Below, in pieces: positions 7,695 through 15,766 of a stretch of 57,815 nucleotides of DNA. Under the pieces are notes generated by a model. It did not search any database, was not told where the DNA came from, and saw only the letters and a program-made list of their open reading frames with translations. The first letter of the stretch is position 1; every line of letters starts with the position of its first letter. The position numbers were made by a program, and so were the translations under genes. Source of the stretch: Myxococcales bacterium (lineage in GTDB: Bacteria; Myxococcota_A; Polyangia; Nannocystales; Nannocystaceae); the NCBI GenBank assembly GCA_014240065.1, contig JAAZXR010000028.1:1-57815 (forward strand), read 5' to 3'.

Positions 7695-8483
7695 TCAAAG
7701 ATCGAGATCGAGGTCGAGCTCGTCGAGGTCGCTGAGATCGTCACGCCGTTTCTCGGCCACCTCCGATTCACTCTCTCGCACCGTGACAGGATCCGCGCCT
7801 CGCTCGCTCCGCTCCCGCTTCGCCTCACGCTCGCTGCGAACCTCGGTCCCCGCCGCCTCGATCATCTCGTCGAGTTCTTGATCGAGCTCTTGGTCGAGTC
7901 CGCTGAGATCTTCGAAGTCTTCGAAATCCTCGAGCCCTCCGAGGTCCTCATCGACAGACGCCGCGGCTTCATCTGACTCGACCTCCGCGGCTTCATCTGA
8001 TTCGGGAGCGGGAGCGGCCGCCTCTCCCTCGCTGGCCTCGTCGTCGATCTCTTCGATCTCTTCGATCTCTTCGATCTCCTCGATCTCCTCGATCTCCTCG
8101 ACCTCCTCGATCTCCAAGTCCACCTCAATGGACTCGTCATCATCGATCGCGGAAGGAGCCCCGCGCTCCGCCGCTACCTCCGGCTGGCTGCTCGCCCGCG
8201 CCTTTTCTCGCGCCTTCTTGCGCGCCTCGATGCGGGCTCGCTCCTCCTCCACCGCGGCGTCCTGCCCTTCTCTCCGCCGACGTCTGCGAGCGTCTCGACG
8301 CTCGCTGTCCGAGGAGCGCTTCCCGCCCGACCTGGAGGACGTCGACAGCCTCACCGAGGACAAGCCCTCTCCTTTGAGTAACCCGAGAAGCTGCGGATCG
8401 TCGATGTCGGCCGCGATCTCGTCCGCGTGGTCCCTGGCCCAACTTAGTAGCGCTTCGGTGCTCATTTCCTGGGAGTCAGACAC
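7695..8483 (-). CDS. Acidic low-complexity protein with Glu-Glu-Ile repeats
   Basis: A 262-aa protein of unknown function. The N-terminal 40 residues look like a small helical domain (STEALLSWARDHADEIAAD). Residues 50-105 are strongly basic (Arg/Lys/Ser), residues 112-215 strongly acidic with an (EEI)n run, and the end is DLDELDLDLDL. The result is a polyampholyte, probably disordered. The GTG start has GAGAGG 8 nt upstream. The acidic run is encoded by a 9-bp tandem repeat (8044-8115), so copy number may vary between strains. It lies downstream of alaS on the same strand and converges on gshA. Confidence 0.7.
   Translation of the reverse strand: MSDSQEMSTEALLSWARDHADEIAADIDDPQLLGLLKGEGLSSVRLSTSSRSGGKRSSDSERRDARRRRRREGQDAAVEEERARIEARKKAREKARASSQPEVAAERGAPSAIDDDESIEVDLEIEEVEEIEEIEEIEEIEEIEEIDDEASEGEAAAPAPESDEAAEVESDEAAASVDEDLGGLEDFEDFEDLSGLDQELDQELDEMIEAAGTEVRSEREAKRERSERGADPVTVRESESEVAEKRRDDLSDLDELDLDLDL
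8044..8115. repeat. Eight tandem copies of a 9-bp unit
   Basis: Units TCGATCTCT (x3) and TCGATCTCC (x5, one with T to C) run head to tail without interruption inside the acidic protein gene, encoding Glu-Glu-Ile on the minus strand. Such units can gain or lose copies without a frameshift. Confidence 0.9.
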
Positions 8484-8501
8484 GAAAATACCTCTCGGCG
8501 C

Positions 8502-8507
8502 AGCATA
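8502..8507 (-). promoter_or_regulatory. Possible -10 box for the acidic protein gene
   Basis: TATGCT on the minus strand, 18 nt before the GTG at 8483, leaving a leader of about 10 nt that just contains the GAGAGG ribosome-binding site. Confidence 0.35.
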
Positions 8508-8522
8508 GCCTAAGTGCTCATC

Positions 8523-11198
8523 TTATTGCGCGAGTTGGTCGCGAACCGCTCCAGCGGCGGCTTCGAGGGCCGCTGGGATGCCCGCGACATTTGGACCGCC
8601 CGCCTGGGCGAGGTCCGGTCGGCCCCCTCCGCGACCGTCGACATGCGCGGCGAGGGTGCCCACGAGTTTCCCCGCGTGCAGCCTCCCCTTGAGGTCCGCG
8701 GTGACGGCCACCAACAACATGGCTTTGTCGTCGCGCTCGCCGGCCAACACGACCACGCCGGTCTTGAGGCGATCACGCAGGGTGTCCGCCGCGTCGCGCA
8801 AGGACTTCGCGTCGGCCCCTGGCACCGCCCGCGCGAGAATTTTTACGCCTTCGACCTCGACCACCGCCTCCTCTCCCCCACCGCCGGTCGCGAGCTTCCG
8901 TTGGAGCGCCGCGATCTCCTGGTCTTTTCCCTTGAGGTCTTGCAGCAGCTTCTCAAGCCGATCCACGACCTCGGCTCCTCCCGCGGCGTGCACCATGACA
9001 CCCGCCTCTTCGATGTGGGTCGTCAGCGATTGCACGTGCTGGAGCGCCCCCTCGCCTGTGACTGCCTCGATTCGCCGCACCCCTTGGGCGATCCCGGTCT
9101 CCGAGATCACACACAGCATCCCGATCTCTCCGACGTGCCGGACGTGGGTACCACCGCACAGCTCCACGGAGGAACGACCGATGGACACCACCCGGACCTC
9201 CTCCCCATATTTCTCTCCGAACAAGCCGATCGCCCCCGCCTCCTTCGCGGCGTCGAGGCTCATCTCCTCCGTGTGGGACGGCGCGTTCGCCCAGATCTCA
9301 GCGTTGACGAGCGCCTCGACAGCGCGCCGCTCCTGGGCCGTCACGGGGCGGCTGTGGCTAAAGTCAAACCGCAGGCGATCTTCGGTGACGAGCGAACCTT
9401 TTTGAATCACATGCGGACCGAGCACCTCTCGCAGCGCGTGGTGCAACAGGTGGGTCGCCGAGTGGTTGCGGCGGATCGCATCACGCCGCGCCCCCTCCAC
9501 GCGCACAGACACCACCGCCCCCACTTTGAGCCGCCCCGAGCGCACAGCGCCGCGATGGACATGCAGCGCGCTCGCTGGCTTGACGCAGTCCAAAATCGCG
9601 AGCGCCCCGCCGCCATCCCACGAGAGGGCCCCCTCGTCGCCGATCTGGCCGCCGCTCTCTGCGTACAATGGCGTCCGGTCCAAAACGACCTCCACGTCGT
9701 CCCCGTCCGTCACTTCGTCCACCTCGGCGCCCTCGACGAGCAACGCGGTCACCTTGGCCTCGCACTCGAGCTGTTCGTAGCCGACGAACGATTGCTCGAG
9801 GCGCTGCTCGAGCGCGAAGTAGACGTCGGAGACCTTCTCATCCCCGCCCCCGAGGCGCTGCTCTCCACCCGCCTGGCGCTCCGTGACCTCCGCCCCCACC
9901 GCGGCCTCGTCGAGCGAGAGCCCGCGCTCTTTGGCGATCACCCCCGTCAGATCGACGGGGAATCCGTAGGTGTCATACAGCTCCGCGGCGACCGGCACCG
10001 GGAACGCCTTTGTGGAGGAATCGAGCCCCTCCAGCGCGCCCTCAAGCCGCTTGATCCCCCGACTCAAGGTGCGGCGGAAGGAGTCCTCCTCGGCCCGAGC
10101 GACCTCCTCGATCGTCGCGCGCGCCGCCTTCAATTCCGGGTAGGCGTCGGAGAACAAGTCGGCCACCTCCGTGCAAACGCGGGGGAAGAAGGTGTCGTCC
10201 AAGCCGACACGGGTGCCGTACCGAATCGCCCGCCGCATGATCCGGCGGAGCACGTAGGCGCGCCCGTCGCGATCCGGAAACACGCCATCCGCGATGAGGA
10301 ACGCGGTCGCCCTGGCGTGATCGGCGATCACCTGAAACGCTGCTTCGTGGTCCCCTTGGGGACCAGAGACCCCCGCGAGCGACTTGCCCAAGCGCACCAG
10401 GGGGGCGAGCAGCTCGGTCTCGTAGTTGCTCGGCGCGCCCGCGACGGTCGCGGCCAAGCGCTCGAGTCCTGCGCCGGTGTCGATGCTCGGTTTCGGGAGA
10501 TCGGTGAGCCCCCCCCCCGCGAGCTTCTCGTATTGCATGAAGACCAGGTTCCACAGCTCCAGGTACTTGCTGTCTTCAAAGGCCGGCCCCTTACCGGGCG
10601 TACCGGCGTCCGGCGGCGCCGCGCCCTCGACCGCGATGTGGATCTCGCTGCACGGACCGCAAGGTCCGGTGTCTCCCATCTGCCAGAAATTCTCCTTCGC
10701 GTTGAAGGCATAGATCCGCTCCTTGGGGACGAGGGGGCGCCACAGCTCGTAGGCCTCTTGGTCGAAGGGCGCCTCCTCACCCTCGCCGTTGAAGACCGAG
10801 ACGCAGAGCCGCTCCTCGGGGATCGCCAGCACCTTCGTGAGGAACTCCCACGCGTACTGTATGGCGTCTTGTTTGAAGTAGTCTCCGAATGAGAAGTTAC
10901 CGAGCATCTCGAACAGCGTGTGATGCCGAGGCGTGAACCCGACGTTGTCGAGATCGTTGTGCTTGCCGCCCGCGCGGAGACACCGCTGCACGCTCGTCGC
11001 CCGCGTATACGGCCGCTGCTCCCGGCCGGTGAAGACGTCCTTGAACTGCACCATCCCCGCGTTGACGAACAAAAGGGTCGGATCGTTTTGAGGGACGAGG
11101 GGCGAACTTCGCACCACCTCGTGCCCCCGCGCGCGGAAGTAATCGAGGAAGCTCGCACGGATGGCGTGCGCGTCGACATGCGTGGAGTTCGTTGCCAT
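8523..11198 (-). CDS. alaS: Alanyl-tRNA synthetase
   Basis: An 891-aa class II synthetase charging tRNA-Ala. Seen in order are the catalytic core (GMVQFKDVFTG, TPRHHTLFEMLGNFSFGDYF), the tRNA-binding domain, the editing domain with zinc ligands HSATH and CGGTH, and the C-terminal C-Ala domain ending GGGRPDLAQAGG. Length and order are normal for the family. The ATG at 11198 gives the usual N-terminus; an in-frame start at 11231 would add 11 residues. Neither has a convincing Shine-Dalgarno sequence; TATGCT lies 9 nt before 11198. The downstream neighbour is the acidic protein gene, upstream is pilT. Confidence 0.97.
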   Translation of the reverse strand: MATNSTHVDAHAIRASFLDYFRARGHEVVRSSPLVPQNDPTLLFVNAGMVQFKDVFTGREQRPYTRATSVQRCLRAGGKHNDLDNVGFTPRHHTLFEMLGNFSFGDYFKQDAIQYAWEFLTKVLAIPEERLCVSVFNGEGEEAPFDQEAYELWRPLVPKERIYAFNAKENFWQMGDTGPCGPCSEIHIAVEGAAPPDAGTPGKGPAFEDSKYLELWNLVFMQYEKLAGGGLTDLPKPSIDTGAGLERLAATVAGAPSNYETELLAPLVRLGKSLAGVSGPQGDHEAAFQVIADHARATAFLIADGVFPDRDGRAYVLRRIMRRAIRYGTRVGLDDTFFPRVCTEVADLFSDAYPELKAARATIEEVARAEEDSFRRTLSRGIKRLEGALEGLDSSTKAFPVPVAAELYDTYGFPVDLTGVIAKERGLSLDEAAVGAEVTERQAGGEQRLGGGDEKVSDVYFALEQRLEQSFVGYEQLECEAKVTALLVEGAEVDEVTDGDDVEVVLDRTPLYAESGGQIGDEGALSWDGGGALAILDCVKPASALHVHRGAVRSGRLKVGAVVSVRVEGARRDAIRRNHSATHLLHHALREVLGPHVIQKGSLVTEDRLRFDFSHSRPVTAQERRAVEALVNAEIWANAPSHTEEMSLDAAKEAGAIGLFGEKYGEEVRVVSIGRSSVELCGGTHVRHVGEIGMLCVISETGIAQGVRRIEAVTGEGALQHVQSLTTHIEEAGVMVHAAGGAEVVDRLEKLLQDLKGKDQEIAALQRKLATGGGGEEAVVEVEGVKILARAVPGADAKSLRDAADTLRDRLKTGVVVLAGERDDKAMLLVAVTADLKGRLHAGKLVGTLAAHVDGRGGGRPDLAQAGGPNVAGIPAALEAAAGAVRDQLAQ

Positions 11199-11330
11199 GA
11201 CCGCGAGAGCATAGTCGGTCTGGCGGCGCATCTCACCCTCGGACCACGATTAATCGCGCGATGGCCGTTGGAGCGACTCCATCGCCCCCCAGGTGCCCGC
11301 GGCGCCCTCGAGGAGCCCCCGCGCGCCACG

Positions 11331-12407
11331 CTACTCGACGCCGCGGAAGAACAGCGCGAAATCGTCGGGATTCGTAGATGCCGACAGCGCGGTCTCGTAG
11401 GTGATCAAGTTGCGCTTCACCAGATTCGTGAGCGACTGATCGAAGGAGAGCATGCCGTAGGGGTGGGCCCCCTCCTTGACCGCGTCCGTAATCTCGCTGG
11501 TCCGCATGGGGTCGATGATCATGTCCTTGATGCGCGGCGTGTTGATGAGCACCTCGCACGCCGGGATCATGCCCTTGCCGTCCGACCGCGGGAGCAGGCG
11601 CTGCGAGACGATGGCTTGCAAAATCTCCGCGAGCTGCAAGCGCACGGCGTTTTGCTCATGGGGAGGGAACATCTGAACGATGCGGTTGATGGTCTCCTTC
11701 GCGTCGAGCGTGTGGAGCGTGGAGAAGACGAGGTGCCCGGTCTCCGCGGCGAGGAGCGCGGTGCGGATGGTCTCATAATCCCGCATCTCGCCAACGAGGA
11801 TGACGTCCGGGTCCTGGCGCAGCGCCGCCCTCAGCGCGTTCTCAAAGGACTGGGTGTCAAACCCGAGCTCACGCTGGTTGACGACCGACTTGCGATCTTG
11901 AAAGACGTACTCGATGGGGTCCTCCACCGTCACGATGTGGCACGCACGCTCGTGATTGACGAGGTCGATGAGCGAGGCGAGCGTGGTGGACTTGCCTGAG
12001 CCCGTGACCCCCGTCACCAGTATGAGGCCGCGGTGCTCTTTGGAGAGGTCGCGGACGCGCTTGGGCACGTTGAGGTTGTCAAACGCGGGAATCTTCGCCG
12101 GGATGATCCGGAGCACCATGCCGGTCTCCCCGCGCTGCTTGAACAGATTCACGCGATAGCGCGACCCGTCGGGCGTGCCGTAGGCCAGATCCGCCTCACC
12201 ATTCTTTGTGAACTTGTCTTGCTGAAGCTCGCTCATCATGTTGAGCGCGAAGGTCATCACGACGTCACTGGTCATGGGCGGCACGTCTTTGAGGGTGCGC
12301 AGCGACCCCTTGATACGGAAAATCGGCGGCAACCCCACCTTCAAGTGAACATCAGAGGCCCCTAGTTTGCGGGCGGCTTGGAGCACGCGATCGAAAATTT
12401 CGTTCAT
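11331..12407 (-). CDS. pilT: Type IV pilus retraction ATPase PilT (first copy)
   Basis: A 358-aa hexameric secretion ATPase. Walker A GVTGSGKST is at 133-141, the Asp box is VEDPIEYVF, Walker B is RQDPDVILVGEMRD, and the His box is GHLVFSTLHT. The C-terminal region retains a PilT-like layout (MIPACEVLINTPRIKDMI), though the usual AIRNLIRE-like element is changed. PilT powers pilus disassembly at the inner membrane. A second copy lies at 22668. This one stands alone on the minus strand between alaS and rlmI rather than beside pilC, which suggests a PilU-like or otherwise specialised role. Confidence 0.93.
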   Translation of the reverse strand: MNEIFDRVLQAARKLGASDVHLKVGLPPIFRIKGSLRTLKDVPPMTSDVVMTFALNMMSELQQDKFTKNGEADLAYGTPDGSRYRVNLFKQRGETGMVLRIIPAKIPAFDNLNVPKRVRDLSKEHRGLILVTGVTGSGKSTTLASLIDLVNHERACHIVTVEDPIEYVFQDRKSVVNQRELGFDTQSFENALRAALRQDPDVILVGEMRDYETIRTALLAAETGHLVFSTLHTLDAKETINRIVQMFPPHEQNAVRLQLAEILQAIVSQRLLPRSDGKGMIPACEVLINTPRIKDMIIDPMRTSEITDAVKEGAHPYGMLSFDQSLTNLVKRNLITYETALSASTNPDDFALFFRGVE

Positions 12408-12591
12408 GGTGTTGCCCAGAGACTAGCGGACCCCGGCGCGATGCAAAAGGGCCGCCCCACCGAGCTCGCTGCGCCCATGGAGGGCTCGCTCCGACCGCCA
12501 CCCACGCCGCGCGACGCCCGATATCGCCCCGCGAACGCCCGCCCGGCCAAGGTCCACCTCCACCACAGCCCCCGGGCGTTCACGCCATCGG

Positions 12592-13935
12592 CTACTCAAA
12601 CTCGAGGAGCTTGACCTTAAGGTATCGACCCTCAGGGAACGCGGGCAGCACGGGGAAGTCGCCCGGCAAGCCACACTCACCCACCAACCGCACCTCGCGG
12701 GAGGCGCGACGTCCCCCCTCGCCCACCGCCTCGAGGAGCTCTCCGTCGGTCAGCCGAGCGGCGTTGCACACCGCCATCACCCGCCCACCGGGTGCAACGA
12801 CGGACGCGATCCCCTCGATGAGTCCGCCCCAATCGCGGAGGGCAGAAAACACCGAGCCCTTCACGTTCGAAAACGGCGGTGGGTCCACGACCACGAGCTC
12901 GAATTGCTCCTTCCTTGTGGCGAATCGGTCGAGATATTTAAAGACGTCCCCCGTGAGGGCTTCGCATCCCTCCGGGTCGAGCCCAGAGGCGGCGAGATTT
13001 TGCCTGCACTTCGCGTGGGAACGCGCCGCGGCGTCCACGTTGGTCACGTTCGCCGCGCCTGCGCGTACCGCTCGCACCGCGAACGCGCCCGTGAAGCTGA
13101 ACAAGTTGAGCACGTCGCGACCCTTGGCGAGCGTCTCAAACCAACGCCGGCCCTCGCGGAGATCGAGGAACAGGCCCGGGGAGGTCGGCGCGGAGATGTC
13201 GACCTGGAAGCTCAGCCCGTCTTCTTCCACCGCGAACTCCGCCGGCGCTGGCTGGCCAGCGAGCAGTCGCGACGGCTGCCGCCGCTCGTCCGGCGTCACG
13301 GGTCGAGTCCGCTCTTGCAGATAGATTCCCTTGGCGTCCGAGACCGCCTCGGACAACGCTTGGGTCAGCATGCCGAGGACGCGGTCGGCACATCGGGCGT
13401 ATTGGTAGATCAAAAGATGATCGCCGAGCCGATCCACGGACAAGCCGGGGAAGCCGTCTGCCTCCGCGTGGATCAACCGGCGCGCGCGCTCGCAGCCCGC
13501 GGCGTGTCCCTCGCGCACCTTGAGCGCCCGCTCCACGCGGCGCGACACCTCCCGCTCGGACCATTGGAAGTCTGGATCCCGCGAGACCATGCGGAGCGCG
13601 ACGCCGCCCTCCGTGTCGAACAAGCCTGCGCCCACGGGGTACCCCTCCACGTCGACCACGGGCACGATGTCGCCGGTGGTCCACTCTTCGGTCACTCGAC
13701 CGAGGGCTTCGCGGTACAACCACGGATGGCCCGCGCGAATACGCCGCGCGATCGGATGCTCAAGGCGGACCGAACCGCTGCGTATTTTCGGTCCCGAATT
13801 CCGCGCCCGTCGGTGCGGCTTGTCGGCGGCGCGCGCCGGGCGATGTCGTCCGCGAGTGTCGGTCGCCTTGTCCGTGGCGCGCGAATCCTCTTCGCGCGGT
13901 TTGCGCACTTTGTTTTTGTCGCGGCCTTCGGTCAT
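12592..13935 (-). CDS. RlmI-type 23S rRNA (cytosine-C5)-methyltransferase family protein
   Basis: A 447-aa class I SAM-dependent methyltransferase of the RlmI/YccW group. Residues 1-60 are a Lys/Arg-rich, probably disordered extension. A PUA domain follows (HPWLYREALG through the WTTGDIVPVVD region), then the central EEHD-like domain. The methyltransferase core has SPGLFLDLREGRRWF, the SAM loop VLNLFSFTGAFAVRA and the catalytic-region motif VVVDPPPFSN. The ATG at 13935 is preferred; the upstream in-frame sequence to 14139 runs into pilB and has no homology-like features. E. coli RlmI modifies 23S rRNA C1962; the exact target here is inferred. Confidence 0.85.
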   Translation of the reverse strand: MTEGRDKNKVRKPREEDSRATDKATDTRGRHRPARAADKPHRRARNSGPKIRSGSVRLEHPIARRIRAGHPWLYREALGRVTEEWTTGDIVPVVDVEGYPVGAGLFDTEGGVALRMVSRDPDFQWSEREVSRRVERALKVREGHAAGCERARRLIHAEADGFPGLSVDRLGDHLLIYQYARCADRVLGMLTQALSEAVSDAKGIYLQERTRPVTPDERRQPSRLLAGQPAPAEFAVEEDGLSFQVDISAPTSPGLFLDLREGRRWFETLAKGRDVLNLFSFTGAFAVRAVRAGAANVTNVDAAARSHAKCRQNLAASGLDPEGCEALTGDVFKYLDRFATRKEQFELVVVDPPPFSNVKGSVFSALRDWGGLIEGIASVVAPGGRVMAVCNAARLTDGELLEAVGEGGRRASREVRLVGECGLPGDFPVLPAFPEGRYLKVKLLEFE

Positions 13936-13989
13936 GACGGGTGGCGGACATATAGCCCAGACCCGGCCCCGCCCCAAGTAGCGGTCTGC

Positions 13990-14003
13990 ACCCCGTACGG
14001 GGT
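13990..14003. promoter_or_regulatory. 14-bp perfect palindrome between rlmI-like gene and pilB
   Basis: ACCCCGTACGGGGT is a perfect inverted repeat, 41 bp upstream of the pilB ATG and 54 bp from the divergent start. Its position suits an operator for either gene, but no known regulator site is recognised. Confidence 0.35.
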
Positions 14004-14044
14004 AGGCTCCCCCCAGCGGGCGAGTTTTTGCCCCTTGGAACACC

Positions 14045-15754
14045 ATGAGCGACCGTATCGGAGAACTGCTTGTCAGAGAGAACCTTATTTCGACCGAGCA
14101 GCTTCGCGAGGCCCAGTCGGACCAGCGAAGCTCGGGCAAGCGACTCGCCTACAGCCTGACCAAGCTGGGCATCCTGGCGGAGCGCGAGCTCAGCGACTTT
14201 TTGTCCCGCCAGTATGGCGTCCCCCCCATCAGCCTGGACGAGTACGAGATCGACGAAGAGACCCTCGCCCTAGTCCCCAAGGAGGTCGCGCTCAAGCACC
14301 TTTGCATCCCGGTGCAAAAGGCGGGCGGATCGCTGATTGTCGCGATGAGCGACCCCACCAATATCTACGCCATCGACGACCTGAAGTTCTTGACCGGACT
14401 CAACATTGAACCCGTCGTCAGCACGGACACCGCGATCGAGGCGGCCATCGAGCGCTCCTACGAGGAGGTGGAACAGGTCCGTGATTACTCTGAGGTGCTC
14501 GGGAATATGGAGCTCGACGAGATCGACGTGGCCGATGCCGGTGGCGACGACTTCGACGCGGTCGACAGCGAGAATGAGGCCGGTCAAGCACCGGTCGTCA
14601 AACTCTGCAACTTGATCTTGATCAACGCGATCAACAAGGGCGCCTCGGACATCCACGTGGAGCCCTACGAGAAGGGGTATCGGGTCCGCTATCGGGTCGA
14701 CGGCGTGCTGCAGCACGAGATGAACCCGCCGCTCAAGCTGCGCAACGCCATCACGAGTCGCTTCAAGATCATGGCGAACCTCGACATCGCGGAGCGCCGC
14801 CTCCCCCAGGACGGCCGCATCAAGATTCGCATGAGCGGAGGCCGCGAGATGGACTTTCGTGTCTCCACACTCCCGTGCTTGTTCGGTGAGAAAATCGTCC
14901 TCCGACTCCTCGACAAGGAGAACCTCCAGCTCGACATGACCAAGCTCGGCTTTGAGGGCAAGCCCCTCGCCGACTTCAAGTCGTCGATCCACAAACCTTA
15001 CGGGATGTGCTTGGTCACGGGCCCCACCGGTTCCGGCAAGACCACCACCTTGTATTCGGCGCTCTCCGAGCTCAACAACGACGACGTCAACATCTCCACC
15101 GCGGAGGACCCCGTCGAGTTCAACCTCGAGGGGATCAACCAGTGCCAGATGCACGATGACATCGGGCTCAACTTCGCTGCGGCGCTCCGCTCCTTCCTCC
15201 GCCAGGATCCCGACATCATCATGGTCGGCGAGATTCGTGACTTCGAGACCGCCGAGATCTCCGTGAAAGCGGCGCTCACCGGCCACTTGGTGCTGTCTAC
15301 CCTGCACACCAACGACGCGCCCTCAACCGTCAATCGCCTCCTCAACATGGGCGTGGAGCCGTTCCTCGTGACCGCCTCCGTGAACATGATCGTCGCGCAG
15401 CGTCTCGCGCGTAAGATCTGCGGCGACTGTAAGGTGGAAGATCCCGAGAAAATAGTCGAGACCCTCGTGGACGCCGGCATGAACCAAAAAGAGGCCAAGG
15501 CCTGCAAGGTGATGAAAGGCAAGGGCTGCAACACCTGCGCGGACACCGGCCACAAGGGACGCGTCGCGCTCTACGAGGTCATGGTCTTGACCCCGAGCCT
15601 CAAGGATTTGATCTTGCAAGGGGCCTCCACCACGGAGATCAAGGAGGAGGCCATCCGTGGAGGCATGGCGACCCTTCGACGGGCGGGGCTCAATAAAATT
15701 GGTGAGGGCGTCACGACCCTCAAAGAGGTCACCCGCGTCACCGCGGCGGACTGA
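14045..15754 (+). CDS. pilB: Type IV pilus assembly ATPase PilB
   Basis: A 569-aa GspE/PilB-type hexameric ATPase that drives pilin polymerisation at the inner membrane. Residues 1-140 form the N-terminal GspE domain (MSDRIGELLVRENLIS). The core has the SDIHVEPYEKG box, Walker A GPTGSGKT at 326-333, Asp box AEDPVEFNLEG, Walker B RQDPDIIMVGEIRD, and the His box GHLVLSTLHT. A zinc-binding tetracysteine pair (CGDC, CNTC) is present in the C-terminal part. Divergent from the rlmI-like gene. Unlike Myxococcus, where pilB is directly followed by pilT and pilC, the rest of this cluster resumes 6.9 kb away. Confidence 0.96.
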   Translation: MSDRIGELLVRENLISTEQLREAQSDQRSSGKRLAYSLTKLGILAERELSDFLSRQYGVPPISLDEYEIDEETLALVPKEVALKHLCIPVQKAGGSLIVAMSDPTNIYAIDDLKFLTGLNIEPVVSTDTAIEAAIERSYEEVEQVRDYSEVLGNMELDEIDVADAGGDDFDAVDSENEAGQAPVVKLCNLILINAINKGASDIHVEPYEKGYRVRYRVDGVLQHEMNPPLKLRNAITSRFKIMANLDIAERRLPQDGRIKIRMSGGREMDFRVSTLPCLFGEKIVLRLLDKENLQLDMTKLGFEGKPLADFKSSIHKPYGMCLVTGPTGSGKTTTLYSALSELNNDDVNISTAEDPVEFNLEGINQCQMHDDIGLNFAAALRSFLRQDPDIIMVGEIRDFETAEISVKAALTGHLVLSTLHTNDAPSTVNRLLNMGVEPFLVTASVNMIVAQRLARKICGDCKVEDPEKIVETLVDAGMNQKEAKACKVMKGKGCNTCADTGHKGRVALYEVMVLTPSLKDLILQGASTTEIKEEAIRGGMATLRRAGLNKIGEGVTTLKEVTRVTAAD

Positions 15755-15766
15755 CGCTCGTGCTCG

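Noticed and set aside
8044-8115. CRISPR-like array
   Set aside because: The units are 9 bp, have no spacers and encode Glu-Glu-Ile in frame.
8514-10892. 792-codon plus-strand ORF opposite alaS
   Set aside because: A GC-bias shadow of alaS: no family motifs, and the minus frame contains every alanyl-tRNA synthetase signature.
13936-14044. Sigma-54 promoter before pilB
   Set aside because: No TGGCAC-N5-TTGC pattern with the right spacing is present.
12904-14409. 501-codon plus-strand ORF overlapping the rlmI-like gene and pilB
   Set aside because: It runs across two recognised genes and their promoter region without any domain signature.
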